Assembly: GCA_023409735.1 (NCBI GenBank)
Contig: JAEYRB010000002.1
Span: 1-28,611, forward strand
Length of the DNA stretch: 28,611 bases
Direction: 5' to 3'
Origin: Bacillota bacterium
Lineage (GTDB): Bacteria; Bacillota; Clostridia; Acetivibrionales; DTU013
The notes under the pieces are model-generated. The model had not been told where the DNA came from. It did no database searches and worked only from the letters and a program-made list of their open reading frames with translations. Position numbers and translations under genes: made by a program. The number at the start of each line of letters is the position of its first letter. Positions within the stretch are counted from its first letter, which is position 1. Positions 7,261 through 15,276 of this stretch are shown piece after piece.

Positions 7261-7512
7261 CATAAAATAGATAACCCTACTGGATATTATATTCATGTTT
7301 ACATAAAAACGTTCATTTGGTAGACGATAATGATTTTCCTATGAGTTTGGAAAAGAGAAATTAAGAGTGAAGGAATGGCTAAACAATTAACTTCGGAAGA
7401 TATTAATTTTTGAACGTAGAAAGAATTATTTGAATTTTGTTGTATAGTGTGAATTGGAAAGATGTAAACTTAACTTGGTAAGTTATAGGGAAAAGCTTAA
7501 AAAAATAAAACA
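7261..7512. other. Divergent intergenic region between cotJA and rpsO
   Basis: AT-rich DNA between divergent genes. It should contain the cotJ promoter, but no clear sigma-E element is seen. A 12-codon frame from the ATG at 7375 (MAKQLTSEDINF) could continue as ERRKNYLNFVV after a one-base shift near 7410, which may be a gene remnant or chance. Nothing else is supported. Confidence 0.3.
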
Positions 7513-7541
7513 TTTACTTTCTGGAAATGATATGTTACAAT
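7513..7541 (+). promoter_or_regulatory. Sigma-A-type promoter of rpsO
   Basis: TTTACT (7513-7518), a 17-base spacer and TACAAT (7536-7541). It is directed at rpsO and leaves a leader of about 85 bases. Confidence 0.65.
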
Positions 7542-7560
7542 AACTCAGTGCGTTAATCAA

Positions 7561-7607
7561 CCATTTGCTCGGTTATTGGACACTCCGACCAACTACCTGG
7601 CTCATGG
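7561..7607 (+). promoter_or_regulatory. Possible S15-binding leader structure
   Basis: In the rpsO leader, CCAT (7561-7564) can pair with ATGG (7604-7607), GC (7567-7568) with GC (7600-7601), and GGT (7571-7573) with ACC (7588-7590), giving a nested interrupted stem just before the Shine-Dalgarno site. S15 represses its own translation in many bacteria through diverse leader structures. Whether this is one is inference from position and pairing. Confidence 0.3.
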
Positions 7608-7633
7608 CGATAATAAAAAAGGAGGCATTTCAA

Positions 7634-7897
7634 ATGACTAAAGAATTAAAAACAGAAATTATTGAAAAGTACAAATTGCACGAGGGTGATACTGGATCTC
7701 CTGAGGTTCAGATAGCTATCCTCACAGAGAGGATCAATCACCTCAACGAACACCTTAAGATTCACAAGAAAGACCACCATTCAAACAGAGGACTGCTGAA
7801 GATGGTTGGAGCAAGAAGAGGATTATTGAATTATCTTATGAAAAATGATATTGAAAGATATCGTGCGATAGTTGCAAAGCTTGGTTTGAGAAAATAA
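7634..7897 (+). CDS. rpsO: 30S ribosomal protein S15
   Basis: An 87-residue S15, a primary binder of 16S rRNA in the platform of the 30S subunit. Typical blocks are visible: GDTGSPEVQIAILTERINHL, then HLKIHKKDHHSNRGL and the end RYRAIVAKLGLRK. AAAGGAGG at 7618-7625 fixes the ATG at 7634 rather than the earlier in-frame TTG at 7565. It is followed by its own terminator and then pnp, the order seen in many Firmicutes. Confidence 0.98.
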   Translation: MTKELKTEIIEKYKLHEGDTGSPEVQIAILTERINHLNEHLKIHKKDHHSNRGLLKMVGARRGLLNYLMKNDIERYRAIVAKLGLRK

Positions 7898-7900
7898 TCG

Positions 7901-7929
7901 TGAGCGGGGTTTTCCCGCTCATTATTTTT
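7901..7929 (+). terminator. Rho-independent terminator after rpsO
   Basis: GAGCGGG (7902-7908) pairs with CCCGCTC (7914-7920) across a five-base loop, followed by ATTATTTTTA. Some read-through into pnp is likely, as in other species. Confidence 0.9.
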
Positions 7930-8043
7930 ACATCTATGTGCAATACTATAGTCAGAAAGATAATATGGTCAACCTATCATTAGGAGTGAGTATTATCTTT
8001 AAATAAAAATCATGCCTGCAGATATAAAATTGAACGCAGCAAG

Positions 8044-8100
8044 CAGAGAACAGAGACTAGAGACCGCAGAGACGCTGCAGTTTCTAGTGTCCGTTTTCTG
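8044..8100 (+). promoter_or_regulatory. Long hairpin in the pnp leader
   Basis: Nested pairs: CAGAGAAC (8044-8051) with GTTTTCTG (8093-8100), ACTAGAGAC (8056-8064) with GTTTCTAGT (8080-8088), and GCAG (8066-8069) with CTGC (8075-8078). No T-run follows, so it is not a terminator. In E. coli, pnp is autoregulated through RNase III cleavage of a leader hairpin; this structure lies in the equivalent place, but a shared mechanism is inference. Confidence 0.6.
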
Positions 8101-8144
8101 TAACCTGTGGCTTAATGTCTGCAGCAATACAGAGGAGGCATTTT

Positions 8145-10253
8145 ATGCAAAAAAGATTCAGTTTGGAATTAGCCGGAAGGACACTTACAGTGGAGACCGG
8201 CAAGCTGGCGCAGTTAGCAAACGGTTCAGCGCTTGTTAGATACGGCGATACCGTTATTTTGTCAACTGCAACAGCATCAGCTCAGCCACGGGAAGGAATT
8301 GATTTCTTTCCACTCAGCGTTGATTATGAGGAAAGACTTTACGCTGTAGGAAAAATACCAGGTGGCTTTATTAAAAGAGAGGGTAAGCCCTCTGAGAAGG
8401 CAATACTCACATCAAGGGTAATAGACAGGCCTATAAGACCGTTATTTCCTAAGGATCTCAGAAATGATGTTACAGTTGTGAATACTGTACTTTCTGTTGA
8501 TCAGGACAATTCTCCTGAAATTGCTGCAATGATAGGCAGCTCTATAGCAATAAGTATATCGGATATCCCGTTCAATGGTCCTATCGGCGGCGTTATACTC
8601 GGTCTGGTTGACGGAGAGATTGTTATTAACCCTGATGCAGCCCAGAGAGAAAAGAGTGATATGTATGTCACCCTTGCAGGTACCAGCGAGAAGATTGCAA
8701 TGATCGAAGCCGGCGCAAAGGAAGTTCCTGAGCAGACAATGTTTGACGCTGTTGTAAAGGGACACGGTGAGATCAAAAAGATCTGTGAGTTTATAAAGGG
8801 TATAGTTGCAGAGGTTGGAAAGCCTAAGTTCGAATACAAGTCTGCAGAGGTTCCTGAGGACTTATTCAATGCGGTAAAGGAGCTTGCGTATGATGATATG
8901 CGTCAGGCAGTTCTTGCTACTGACAAGACGGTAAGAGATTCCAATATAGCCGCTTTGACAGAGAATGTTCAGGCTAAGCTGGCAGAGTCATACCCGGACC
9001 AGCAGCAGGCTATAAATGATGCTATATACAAGCTTGAGAAAAAGGTTGTAAGACATTATATATTAGATGAAGGCAAGAGAGTAGACGGAAGAAGACTTGA
9101 TGAGATCAGGGCTATGTCGGCAGATGTTTCAATTCTTCCAAGAACACATGGCTCAGGACTGTTCCAGAGAGGACAGACACAGGTGCTTACTACTGTAACA
9201 CTTGGTGGTATAGGCGAAATTCAGAAGCTGGACGGCGTTGATCTGGAAGAAGAGAAGAGATACATGCACCATTATAATTTCCCAGGCTATAGTGTAGGAG
9301 AAGCAAAGACCTCCAGAGGTCCAGGAAGAAGAGAGATTGGCCACGGCGCACTTGCTGAAAGAGCTCTGGAGCCTGTAATACCAAATGAAGTAGATTTCCC
9401 ATATGCAATCAGACTGGTGTCTGAGGTACTCATGTCCAACGGCTCCACCTCTCAGGGCAGTGTATGTGGCAGCACCCTTGCATTAATGGATGCAGGTGTT
9501 CCGATAAAAGCTCCTGTTGCAGGTATATCAGCGGGTCTTGTAACCGACGATACAAACCCTGATAGATTTGTTACCTTCATGGATATACAGGGTATAGAGG
9601 ATTTCTTCGGAGATATGGATTTCAAGGTAGCAGGTACAAAGAATGGAATTACTGCTATACAGATGGATATAAAGGTAACAGGACTGTCATATGAGATCAT
9701 TAAGCAGGCCTTTGATTTGACCCAAAAGGGACGCATGCAGATACTTGATGAAGTAATAGCACCTGCTATTTCTGAGCCAAGGGCAACACTGTCAGAGTAT
9801 GCGCCCAAAATGTACACTATGAACATTGATCCGGATAAGATCCGTGATGTTATCGGACCCGGCGGCAAGGTAATCAACAAGATCATTGCTGAAACAGGCG
9901 TAAAGATCGACATAGAAGACGATGGAAAGGTTTTCGTAGCAACCAGTGACGATGCTGCAGGTAAGAGAGCAATAGCTATTATCGAAGCTATCGCAAAGGA
10001 TGTTGAGCCCGGCCAGATATTCATGGGGAAGGTTACAAGGATAATGACTTTTGGTGCATTTGTGGAGTTTGCACCTGGCAAGGAGGGACTCGTACACATT
10101 TCCAAGCTGGACAATAAGAGAGTTGAAAAGGTTGAGGATGTTGTTAAGGTTGGCGATGAATTCCTTGTTAAGGTACTCGAGGTAGATAAGCAGGGACGTA
10201 TTAATTTGTCAAGGAAGGATGCACTTCCTCAAGCAACCACAGAGAAAAACTAA
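8145..10253 (+). CDS. pnp: Polyribonucleotide nucleotidyltransferase (PNPase)
   Basis: A 702-residue PNPase, which degrades RNA 3' to 5' using phosphate and works as a trimer in the cytosol. Order: a first RNase PH domain (SALVRYGDTVILSTATAS), a helical linker, a second RNase PH domain (GSGLFQRGQTQVLT...LDGVDLEEEKRYMHHYNFP...REIGHGALAERALEPV), a KH domain (VIGPGGKVINKIIAETGVKI) and a C-terminal S1 domain (GQIFMGKVTRIMTFGAFVEF...GLVHISKL). Length is normal. AGAGGAGG (8131-8138) fixes the ATG at 8145. The 5' leader holds a long hairpin. Confidence 0.98.
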   Translation: MQKRFSLELAGRTLTVETGKLAQLANGSALVRYGDTVILSTATASAQPREGIDFFPLSVDYEERLYAVGKIPGGFIKREGKPSEKAILTSRVIDRPIRPLFPKDLRNDVTVVNTVLSVDQDNSPEIAAMIGSSIAISISDIPFNGPIGGVILGLVDGEIVINPDAAQREKSDMYVTLAGTSEKIAMIEAGAKEVPEQTMFDAVVKGHGEIKKICEFIKGIVAEVGKPKFEYKSAEVPEDLFNAVKELAYDDMRQAVLATDKTVRDSNIAALTENVQAKLAESYPDQQQAINDAIYKLEKKVVRHYILDEGKRVDGRRLDEIRAMSADVSILPRTHGSGLFQRGQTQVLTTVTLGGIGEIQKLDGVDLEEEKRYMHHYNFPGYSVGEAKTSRGPGRREIGHGALAERALEPVIPNEVDFPYAIRLVSEVLMSNGSTSQGSVCGSTLALMDAGVPIKAPVAGISAGLVTDDTNPDRFVTFMDIQGIEDFFGDMDFKVAGTKNGITAIQMDIKVTGLSYEIIKQAFDLTQKGRMQILDEVIAPAISEPRATLSEYAPKMYTMNIDPDKIRDVIGPGGKVINKIIAETGVKIDIEDDGKVFVATSDDAAGKRAIAIIEAIAKDVEPGQIFMGKVTRIMTFGAFVEFAPGKEGLVHISKLDNKRVEKVEDVVKVGDEFLVKVLEVDKQGRINLSRKDALPQATTEKN

Positions 10254-10263
10254 GAAGATCAGA

Positions 10264-10312
10264 TAGGGACGGTTGCAGCTGGACAGGATCCGCAAGCCGT
10301 CCCTATTTTTTT
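10264..10312 (+). terminator. Terminator after pnp
   Basis: TAGGGACGG (10264-10272) pairs with CCGTCCCTA (10297-10305), extended by TTGC (10273-10276) with GCAA (10292-10295) beyond one bulged G, and followed by a run of seven T. Confidence 0.9.
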
Positions 10313-10348
10313 AAGTGATTATATCTATTAATGTAAATGGGAGGCTCT

Positions 10349-11602
10349 ATGTTTAAAAAATTCACATTGAAAAATGGAGTCAGAGTTGTATGTGAGCAGA
10401 TTTCCTATGTGAGATCAGTTTCTTTAGGTATTTGGGTAAAAACGGGTTCAAGAAATGAGAGCTTGAAGAATAACGGCATTTCCCATTTTATTGAGCACAT
10501 GCTTTTTAAGGGCACAGAGAAAAGAACCGCTGAGGAGATAGCAAGAACGATCGATAATATAGGCGGACAGCTTAATGCGTTCACGGGCAAGGAATGTACC
10601 TGCTTTTACAGCAAAACGCTGGATGAGCACATTGACATTGCAGTGGATGTCCTAAGCGATATGTTTTTCAATTCACTATACTCTAAAAAGAATATTATAG
10701 TTGAAAAGAAGGTCGTTATTGAAGAAATAAATATGTACGAGGATTCGCCGGAGGAACTGGTGCATGACATACTTTCAGAAACAGTCTGGGATGGGAGTAC
10801 TATAGGCTATCCGATCCTGGGTACAAAAAAGTCTCTCAGGGGTATCAATAGAGAAATGATACTTGATTATCTGAAAGAACGTTATACTCCGCAAAACACA
10901 GTTATAGCAGTTGTTGGAAATTTTGATGAGGGCAGGCTGCTTGAGCTATTGGATAAGTATTTTGGAGAATGGGTTTGTGAAAATGAGCCATCAGACACAT
11001 CAGAAAATGTTACTTTTAAGTCTAATGTGTCCATAAGGCAAAAGGATACAGAGCAGGTACATCTCTGTATTGGCTACGAAGGTATTAAAAACGGTGATGA
11101 TATGATATATCCGCTACTTGCCGTAAATAACATATTCGGAGGGGGTATGAGCTCCAGGCTCTTCCAGAAGATACGAGAGAAGAGAGGGCTTGTTTATTCA
11201 ATTTATTCATATCCTACCGCTTATAATGATGCAGGGCTGTTTACCATATATGCAGGAATGAAGCCCGAACAGCTAAATGAAGTAATAGGTCTCATTCGTG
11301 ATGAAACAGAGCTTCTGGTGAAAAAGGGCATCTCTCAAAGTGAGCTAGAGAAAACTATAGAGCAAATGAAGGGAAATTATATTCTCGGACTTGAAAGCAC
11401 AAGCAGCAGAATGAACAGTATTGGCAAATCTGAGCTTCTTCTTGGGTATATTGACACTCCTGATGAGATACTAAATAAAATAAAAGGAATTACAATGGAT
11501 GGAGTTAACAAAATTATAAGCAGTATTTTTAAGGTGGATAAAAAGAGCGTCTCAATTGTAGGTAATCTGAAAAACGGGTTTGACAAAAGCATAGTTATGT
11601 AA
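10349..11602 (+). CDS. M16 family zinc peptidase (processing peptidase-like)
   Basis: A 417-residue M16 metallopeptidase related to the Bacillus pnp-linked MlpA/YmxG protein and to mitochondrial processing peptidase. The inverted zinc motif HFIEH (residues 46-50) and the third ligand in VVIEEINMYED (E125/E126) are present, so the enzyme should be active. The C-terminal half has the second M16 domain with GGGMSSRLFQKIREKRGLVYSI. GGGAGG lies just before the ATG at 10349; an upstream ATG at 10337 in the same frame overlaps that site and is unlikely. No signal peptide, so it is probably cytosolic. The position between pnp and dpaA matches Bacillus. Confidence 0.92.
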   Translation: MFKKFTLKNGVRVVCEQISYVRSVSLGIWVKTGSRNESLKNNGISHFIEHMLFKGTEKRTAEEIARTIDNIGGQLNAFTGKECTCFYSKTLDEHIDIAVDVLSDMFFNSLYSKKNIIVEKKVVIEEINMYEDSPEELVHDILSETVWDGSTIGYPILGTKKSLRGINREMILDYLKERYTPQNTVIAVVGNFDEGRLLELLDKYFGEWVCENEPSDTSENVTFKSNVSIRQKDTEQVHLCIGYEGIKNGDDMIYPLLAVNNIFGGGMSSRLFQKIREKRGLVYSIYSYPTAYNDAGLFTIYAGMKPEQLNEVIGLIRDETELLVKKGISQSELEKTIEQMKGNYILGLESTSSRMNSIGKSELLLGYIDTPDEILNKIKGITMDGVNKIISSIFKVDKKSVSIVGNLKNGFDKSIVM

Positions 11603-11667
11603 TCGGCAAAGTTAAATTCAGAACAAAAAGCTACAGTATATTCAATACATACTGCATAAAAAAGATG

Positions 11668-11706
11668 AAAAGCTTAAAACAGTAAAGGGTTTTAAGCTTT
11701 TATTTA
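11668..11706 (+). terminator. Terminator after the M16 peptidase gene
   Basis: AAAAGCTTAAAAC (11668-11680) pairs perfectly with GTTTTAAGCTTTT (11689-11701) over an eight-base loop, followed by ATTTAT. Confidence 0.8.
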
Positions 11707-11731
11707 TAACGTTGCCTATTATTTGTTTGCG

Positions 11732-11896
11732 ATGAATACAACCTCGATAGATTTACTTGTCTGGTTAATTACCATTGCCATTCTTCTTGTAGTAAAAATA
11801 CATTTGTGTAAGGACAAGAATTTTCATAATAATCCTAGTGACCATGGCTATTCAGATATCTATGAAAAGCAAAGTAAACCAGATTTGGAAGTGTGA
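11732..11896 (+). CDS. Possible small single-span membrane protein
   Basis: A 54-codon frame: MNTTSIDLLVWLITIAILLV forms one membrane helix, followed by a basic and then mixed polar tail (KIHLCKDKNFHNNPSDHG...). No Shine-Dalgarno site is seen before the ATG at 11732, and it lies just after a terminator without an evident promoter. It may be a real small protein, a remnant of a larger gene, or chance. Confidence 0.25.
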   Translation: MNTTSIDLLVWLITIAILLVVKIHLCKDKNFHNNPSDHGYSDIYEKQSKPDLEV

Positions 11897-11924
11897 ACCT
11901 GAAACAACTGTAAATAGAAATATT

Positions 11925-11970
11925 GTGGCATCGAGCCCTCGAGACATTTTGCTGTAGCCATTCAGGTAAT
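11925..11970 (-). repeat. Dispersed hairpin repeat, copy A
   Basis: On the minus strand this reads ATTACCTGAATGGCTACAGC, then a short spacer and GAGGGCTCGATGCC. It shares the frame ACC..GG.CTACAGC...GAGGG..CGATGCC with copies at 17142-17197 and 26503-26594. This copy is the most worn and its second hairpin is weak. Confidence 0.55.
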
Positions 11971-12124
11971 ACAATTAAGAAATAAAAGCACATGAATTCT
12001 GCTTTGTTTAACTAGCTATCTTTTCTTTTTCTATTATATATGTAATAATACTCAACATATCATTAATAAATACACCCACGCGTACATTTTCATATTATTA
12101 TGGAATTGTTAATATGGGGGCACT

Positions 12125-12667
12125 ATGAAGAATTATTCAGTAAAGAAGCTTGCACTCAATGGAGTGATGATCGCTCTTGTTTTTCTTACAACATATTTTA
12201 CTCGCATACCAACACCGCTGCCAGGTGGCTACTTTAATCTTGGTGATGCTGTGATAATGCTAACTGCTGTTTTTCTAGGACCCTTTGGGGGGCTGATCGC
12301 AGGAGCTATAGGCTCATGCCTTACGGATATTATAGCAGGTTCCATGCTTTATGCGCCAATTACACTCGTTGTAAAGGGAATTGAGGGACTTACAGTCGGG
12401 TTGCTGATGCAAAATTACAATCAGTCAGAAGGTGCCTTGGCAAAGATTCGACTTATATTTGCCATTCTAGCAGGTGCCTCTGTTATGACAACCGGATATT
12501 TTCTTTCAGAAGCCTTTCTATTAGGAGTCTTTGATGAAGCCTTCGGCTTGGCTGCTGCGGTATCCGGGTTGATTCCCAACATGATTCAGGGAGGATTAAG
12601 TGCAGCTTTAGGCTATATACTTGTGCTTGTTCTTCGCAAAATAGGCTTAGACAGGCAATATCGCTAA
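12125..12667 (+). CDS. ECF transporter S component
   Basis: A 180-residue integral membrane protein with about five or six membrane helices, typical of the substrate-binding S component of energy-coupling-factor vitamin importers. It starts MKNYSVKKLALNGVMIAL and carries GGYFNLGDAVIML and AGAIGSCLTDIIAG, in the manner of the ECF riboflavin/hydroxymethylpyrimidine-type families. The shared ATPase/T module is not nearby, as is normal for group II ECF systems. The substrate cannot be named: no riboswitch is recognised in the 5' region and there is no biosynthetic neighbour. GGGGG lies just upstream of the ATG. Confidence 0.85.
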   Translation: MKNYSVKKLALNGVMIALVFLTTYFTRIPTPLPGGYFNLGDAVIMLTAVFLGPFGGLIAGAIGSCLTDIIAGSMLYAPITLVVKGIEGLTVGLLMQNYNQSEGALAKIRLIFAILAGASVMTTGYFLSEAFLLGVFDEAFGLAAAVSGLIPNMIQGGLSAALGYILVLVLRKIGLDRQYR

Positions 12668-13004
12668 TATTGTCTGTTTTAGCTAAATATTAATACCATA
12701 ATAATCTGATAAATTCAACCGCTATTAACTTCCGCGCTTCATGAAATGCAATACCTTTCCAAAACTATGGACTGCACTACGCCTAACTTTCAAAATAACT
12801 CATGCTCAGAGACATTGTCATCTTGTGGTGTTGTTTCAAAAATGTATATATTATACCGCGTCAGGTGCCAATTTCTTAATTTTAATATTAATTTCATACA
12901 TCCGCTAAATCTTGTCTGCAGCTCAATGATAAAGTATTATGCCATAAAACTCCTCTTCTTCTGGAGTAAAATATGTTCTGCTACACCCACCTAATTAAAC
13001 AAGC
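12668..13004. other. Gene-free intergenic region upstream of the dpaA promoter
   Basis: AT-rich sequence. An 82-codon frame at 12746-12994 has no ribosome binding site and an irregular composition, and I do not call it. A weak low-GC inverted repeat (TAATATT at 12666-12672 with AATATTA at 12687-12693) follows the ECF gene. Nothing else is supported. Confidence 0.4.
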
Positions 13005-13032
13005 ACTTGTTACTGCTAATAAACATAAAATA
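13005..13032 (+). promoter_or_regulatory. Sigma-K-like promoter of dpaAB
   Basis: AC (13005-13006), 17 bases, then CATAAAATA (13024-13032), which fits the sigma-K pattern AC-N16/17-CATAnnnTA. It ends 60 bases before the dpaA start. Dipicolinate synthase is known to be made in the mother cell under sigma-K, which supports the call; AT-rich DNA gives chance matches. Confidence 0.6.
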
Positions 13033-13091
13033 AATTATCCTAAACGGTGGATTGTCTGTACATATGCGAATTTAAGTTAGGGGGATATCGG

Positions 13092-13964
13092 ATGAGCCTT
13101 AGGAAATACACAGTGATAGGTGGCGATTTAAGAAATATAAAGCTTGCCGAAGCAATATTAGCTGATGGCAATCAGGTAAATCTGTTTGGATTCAATAATG
13201 CAGGTTTTGATCTTAAGATAAAGGAAAACAGCAATCTTCAGGATGCAATAGATGATTCTGAAATTGTAATTGGTCCGCTGCCATTTTCAAATGATAATGA
13301 AACGCTAAATACGCCGTTTAATAAAGAAAAAATTCTGGTAAATGAAGTATTGAGAACAATGAAAAAGAATCAGCTATTCATTGCAGGCTTAATCAGCGAT
13401 AAGGTTGCGCACCTTGCAAAGGCATATAACGTATACGCTATCGACATTCTCGAAAGGGAAGAAATGGCTGTAATGAATGCTATTCCTACAGCAGAAGGAG
13501 CGATCCAAATTGCAATGGAGGAGCTTCCTATAACACTAAACGGCAGCAAATCAATGGTATTGGGCCACGGAAGGATAGGGAAGGTGCTATCTAATATGCT
13601 TTCGGGCCTTGGGTCTGATGTTTATGTTGAGGCAAGAAAATACTCTGACATTGCGTGGATACAAGCATTTGGGCAAAAACCGGTATACATAAATGAGATA
13701 AAGCAATATATCGGTAAAATGGATGTAGTTTTCAATACAATACCGCATAAAATACTCGATTCCGAAACAATGGATCAAATTTCAAAGGATTGCCTTATTA
13801 TAGATCTTGCTTCAAAACCCGGCGGAGTCGATTTTGAAAAGGCAAAGGAACTTGGCATAAAGGTCATATGGGCTTTATCGCTACCAGGAAAGGTAGCTCC
13901 TGTAACGGCTTCAAATTATATAAAGCAAACCGTTTATAATATTATAGAAGAGTTGGGGGTGTAA
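13092..13964 (+). CDS. dpaA: Dipicolinate synthase subunit A
   Basis: A 290-residue DpaA (SpoVFA). With DpaB it converts the dihydrodipicolinate-pathway intermediate to dipicolinic acid in the mother cell, for export into the forespore. The N-terminal domain begins YTVIGGDLRNIKLAEAI, and a second NAD(P)-binding Rossmann motif GHGRIG lies at residues 158-163; the late segment IDLASKPGGVDFEKAKELGI is typical. The frame opens earlier at 13047, but AGGGGG just upstream points to the ATG at 13092. dpaB follows after three bases. Placement downstream of pnp and the M16 gene matches Bacillus. Confidence 0.95.
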   Translation: MSLRKYTVIGGDLRNIKLAEAILADGNQVNLFGFNNAGFDLKIKENSNLQDAIDDSEIVIGPLPFSNDNETLNTPFNKEKILVNEVLRTMKKNQLFIAGLISDKVAHLAKAYNVYAIDILEREEMAVMNAIPTAEGAIQIAMEELPITLNGSKSMVLGHGRIGKVLSNMLSGLGSDVYVEARKYSDIAWIQAFGQKPVYINEIKQYIGKMDVVFNTIPHKILDSETMDQISKDCLIIDLASKPGGVDFEKAKELGIKVIWALSLPGKVAPVTASNYIKQTVYNIIEELGV

Positions 13965-13967
13965 ATA

Positions 13968-14546
13968 ATGCTATTGCAAAATGTAAAAATCGGCTTTGCA
14001 TTCACCGGCTCATTTTGTACATTCGCAAAAGTAATACCTGAGTTGGAAAGCATTGTTGCTGAAGGGGCAGAAGTGTACCCGGTCATGTCATATTCAGCTG
14101 ATAGCTTCGATACAAAATTTGGAACGGCAGAAGTATGGAAATCAAAAATAGAAAATATCACAGGTAAGCAGATCATTAAAACTGTTGTAGAAGCAGAACC
14201 ATTCGGGCCTCAAGCGTTGCTGGACATTATGGTCGTAGCTCCATGTACGGGAAATACACTTGGAAAGCTTGCAAACGCTATAACAGACAACTCTGTAACT
14301 ATGGCATGTAAGGCACATCTCAGAAACGGGCGGCCGCTTTTGATCGCAATTGCAACTAATGACGGTCTTGGAGCAAATGCAAAAAATATTGGATTGCTCC
14401 TGAATACTAAAAATATGTTTTTTGTACCGTTTGGGCAGGATGATCCATTTAAAAAGCATAATTCACTAATGGCCAGATTTGACAAGCTGATACCGTCAAT
14501 ACAGCTTGCACTTAAAGGTGAACAAATACAGCCTATCCTAGTTTAA
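13968..14546 (+). CDS. dpaB: Dipicolinate synthase subunit B (flavoprotein)
   Basis: A 192-residue DpaB (SpoVFB) of the flavoprotein/decarboxylase fold, partner of DpaA in making spore dipicolinic acid. It has the nucleotide-binding start IGFAFTGSFCTF and the flavin-binding-type segment VAPCTGNTLGKLANAI, followed by LLIAIATNDGLG. The ATG lies three bases after the dpaA stop, and its ribosome binding site (GGGGGTG) is inside the end of dpaA, which suggests translational coupling. The gene is whole. In some bacilli spoVFB is itself interrupted by a mobile element, but not here. Confidence 0.95.
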   Translation: MLLQNVKIGFAFTGSFCTFAKVIPELESIVAEGAEVYPVMSYSADSFDTKFGTAEVWKSKIENITGKQIIKTVVEAEPFGPQALLDIMVVAPCTGNTLGKLANAITDNSVTMACKAHLRNGRPLLIAIATNDGLGANAKNIGLLLNTKNMFFVPFGQDDPFKKHNSLMARFDKLIPSIQLALKGEQIQPILV

Positions 14547-14554
14547 TATAAGCA

Positions 14555-14604
14555 ATAGCCATGAGCGGACATCATACTGATGATCTGTTCATGGCTATAT
14601 TTCA
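14555..14604 (+). terminator. Probable terminator after dpaB
   Basis: ATAGCCATGA (14555-14564) pairs with TCATGGCTAT (14589-14598), and the inner bases can pair further (CATCA with TGATG). The following ATTTCAT is a weak T-tract. Confidence 0.65.
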
Positions 14605-14661
14605 TAAGAATAGCCTAAAGAATAAATATATATTGAACGTATGCCATAAAATCACATTTGA

Positions 14662-14690
14662 TTGCGTTTGATTTACGGATATGGTATTCT
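14662..14690 (+). promoter_or_regulatory. Sigma-A-like promoter of the small acidic protein
   Basis: TTGCGT (14662-14667), a 17-base spacer and TATTCT (14685-14690), 35 bases before the start of the small gene at 14726. Confidence 0.5.
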
Positions 14691-14725
14691 ATTTATAAAT
14701 AAACATTAAAGCAGGAGGTAATGCC

Positions 14726-14902
14726 ATGGAAACATTCTGTTATCCTGTTGTTGTGGTAGAAAACAAGGAAGAACTTGATGTTGTCACATCGTATTGTGAT
14801 GAATGCAAAATCAGTTTTCAGTTTTTAGATAATGATTTGAATAGTTTCCCGGCTCAAATTCTTTTGTATTGTGATAAGGATGATCTGGATCTGTTTAAAT
14901 GA
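14726..14902 (+). CDS. Small acidic hypothetical protein
   Basis: A 58-residue protein beginning METFCYPVVVVENKEELD. It is acidic, has no membrane segment or signal peptide, and contains four cysteines, two of them as CDEC. AGGAGGT lies eight bases before the ATG, a promoter-like sequence is placed correctly upstream, and a hairpin terminator follows, so it reads as a real single-gene unit. Function not recognised. The alternating beta/alpha look of the first half and the CxxC pair would allow a small metal-binding fold, but that is only a possibility. Confidence 0.65.
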   Translation: METFCYPVVVVENKEELDVVTSYCDECKISFQFLDNDLNSFPAQILLYCDKDDLDLFK

Positions 14903-14948
14903 TTAACAAAGCTGTTGAAATTCGGTCAACGTCATAAAGTAAAGAAAT

Positions 14949-14980
14949 AAAACCAGCTTAACATAGCTGGTTTTATTATC
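14949..14980. terminator. Bidirectional terminator
   Basis: AAAACCAGCT (14949-14958) pairs with AGCTGGTTTT (14965-14974), followed on the plus strand by ATTATC and preceded by A-rich DNA. It separates the convergent genes at 14726 (+) and 14976 (-). Confidence 0.85.
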
Positions 14981-15233
14981 TTTTGAATACTATATCCATA
15001 ACGAGTCCACCTATTACAGCTTCGGCTGCTAGAGTAAAGCTTGTTGTGAAAATTGCTTTTGAAATCAGATCAAGAGATCTACTATATGGAAATATTGTAT
15101 TATTAATTAATATCATTACTGCTCCAACTATAAATATAGCAAAAAATACATATAAACCATATTTGATTAAGGATTTAGGAAGTTTATTAAGATTTCTAAA
15201 GGATTTTTCCAAAACATCGAACTGCTTCTTCAT
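14976..15233 (-). CDS. Small two-span membrane protein, function unknown
   Basis: An 85-residue protein with a charged N-terminal segment (MKKQFDVLEKSFRNLNKLPKS) and two membrane helices (about residues 27-44 and 57-80), ending in a basic DIVFKR. AAGGGGGG just upstream of the ATG at 15233 and a promoter-like pair at 15305-15277 support expression. No family recognised. Neighbours give no hint of its job. Confidence 0.7.
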   Translation of the reverse strand: MKKQFDVLEKSFRNLNKLPKSLIKYGLYVFFAIFIVGAVMILINNTIFPYSRSLDLISKAIFTTSFTLAAEAVIGGLVMDIVFKR

Positions 15234-15276
15234 TCTAGCCCCCCTTTCATATTACCGGTTACCTCATAACCATTTC

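Noticed and set aside
7258..7330. Sigma-E promoter of cotJA
   Set aside because: A GAATATA -35-like sequence is present on the minus strand, but the -10 matches only about half of CATACAnT; not strong enough to list.
8012..8239. 75-codon plus-strand ORF across the pnp start
   Set aside because: Its end overlaps pnp out of frame and it spans the leader hairpin; no start signals.
9452..10114. 220-codon minus-strand ORF
   Set aside because: Antisense to pnp; Ser/Ile/Pro-rich shadow without a ribosome binding site.
12746..12994. 82-codon plus-strand ORF between the ECF gene and dpaA
   Set aside because: No ribosome binding site, odd composition, no recognisable domain.
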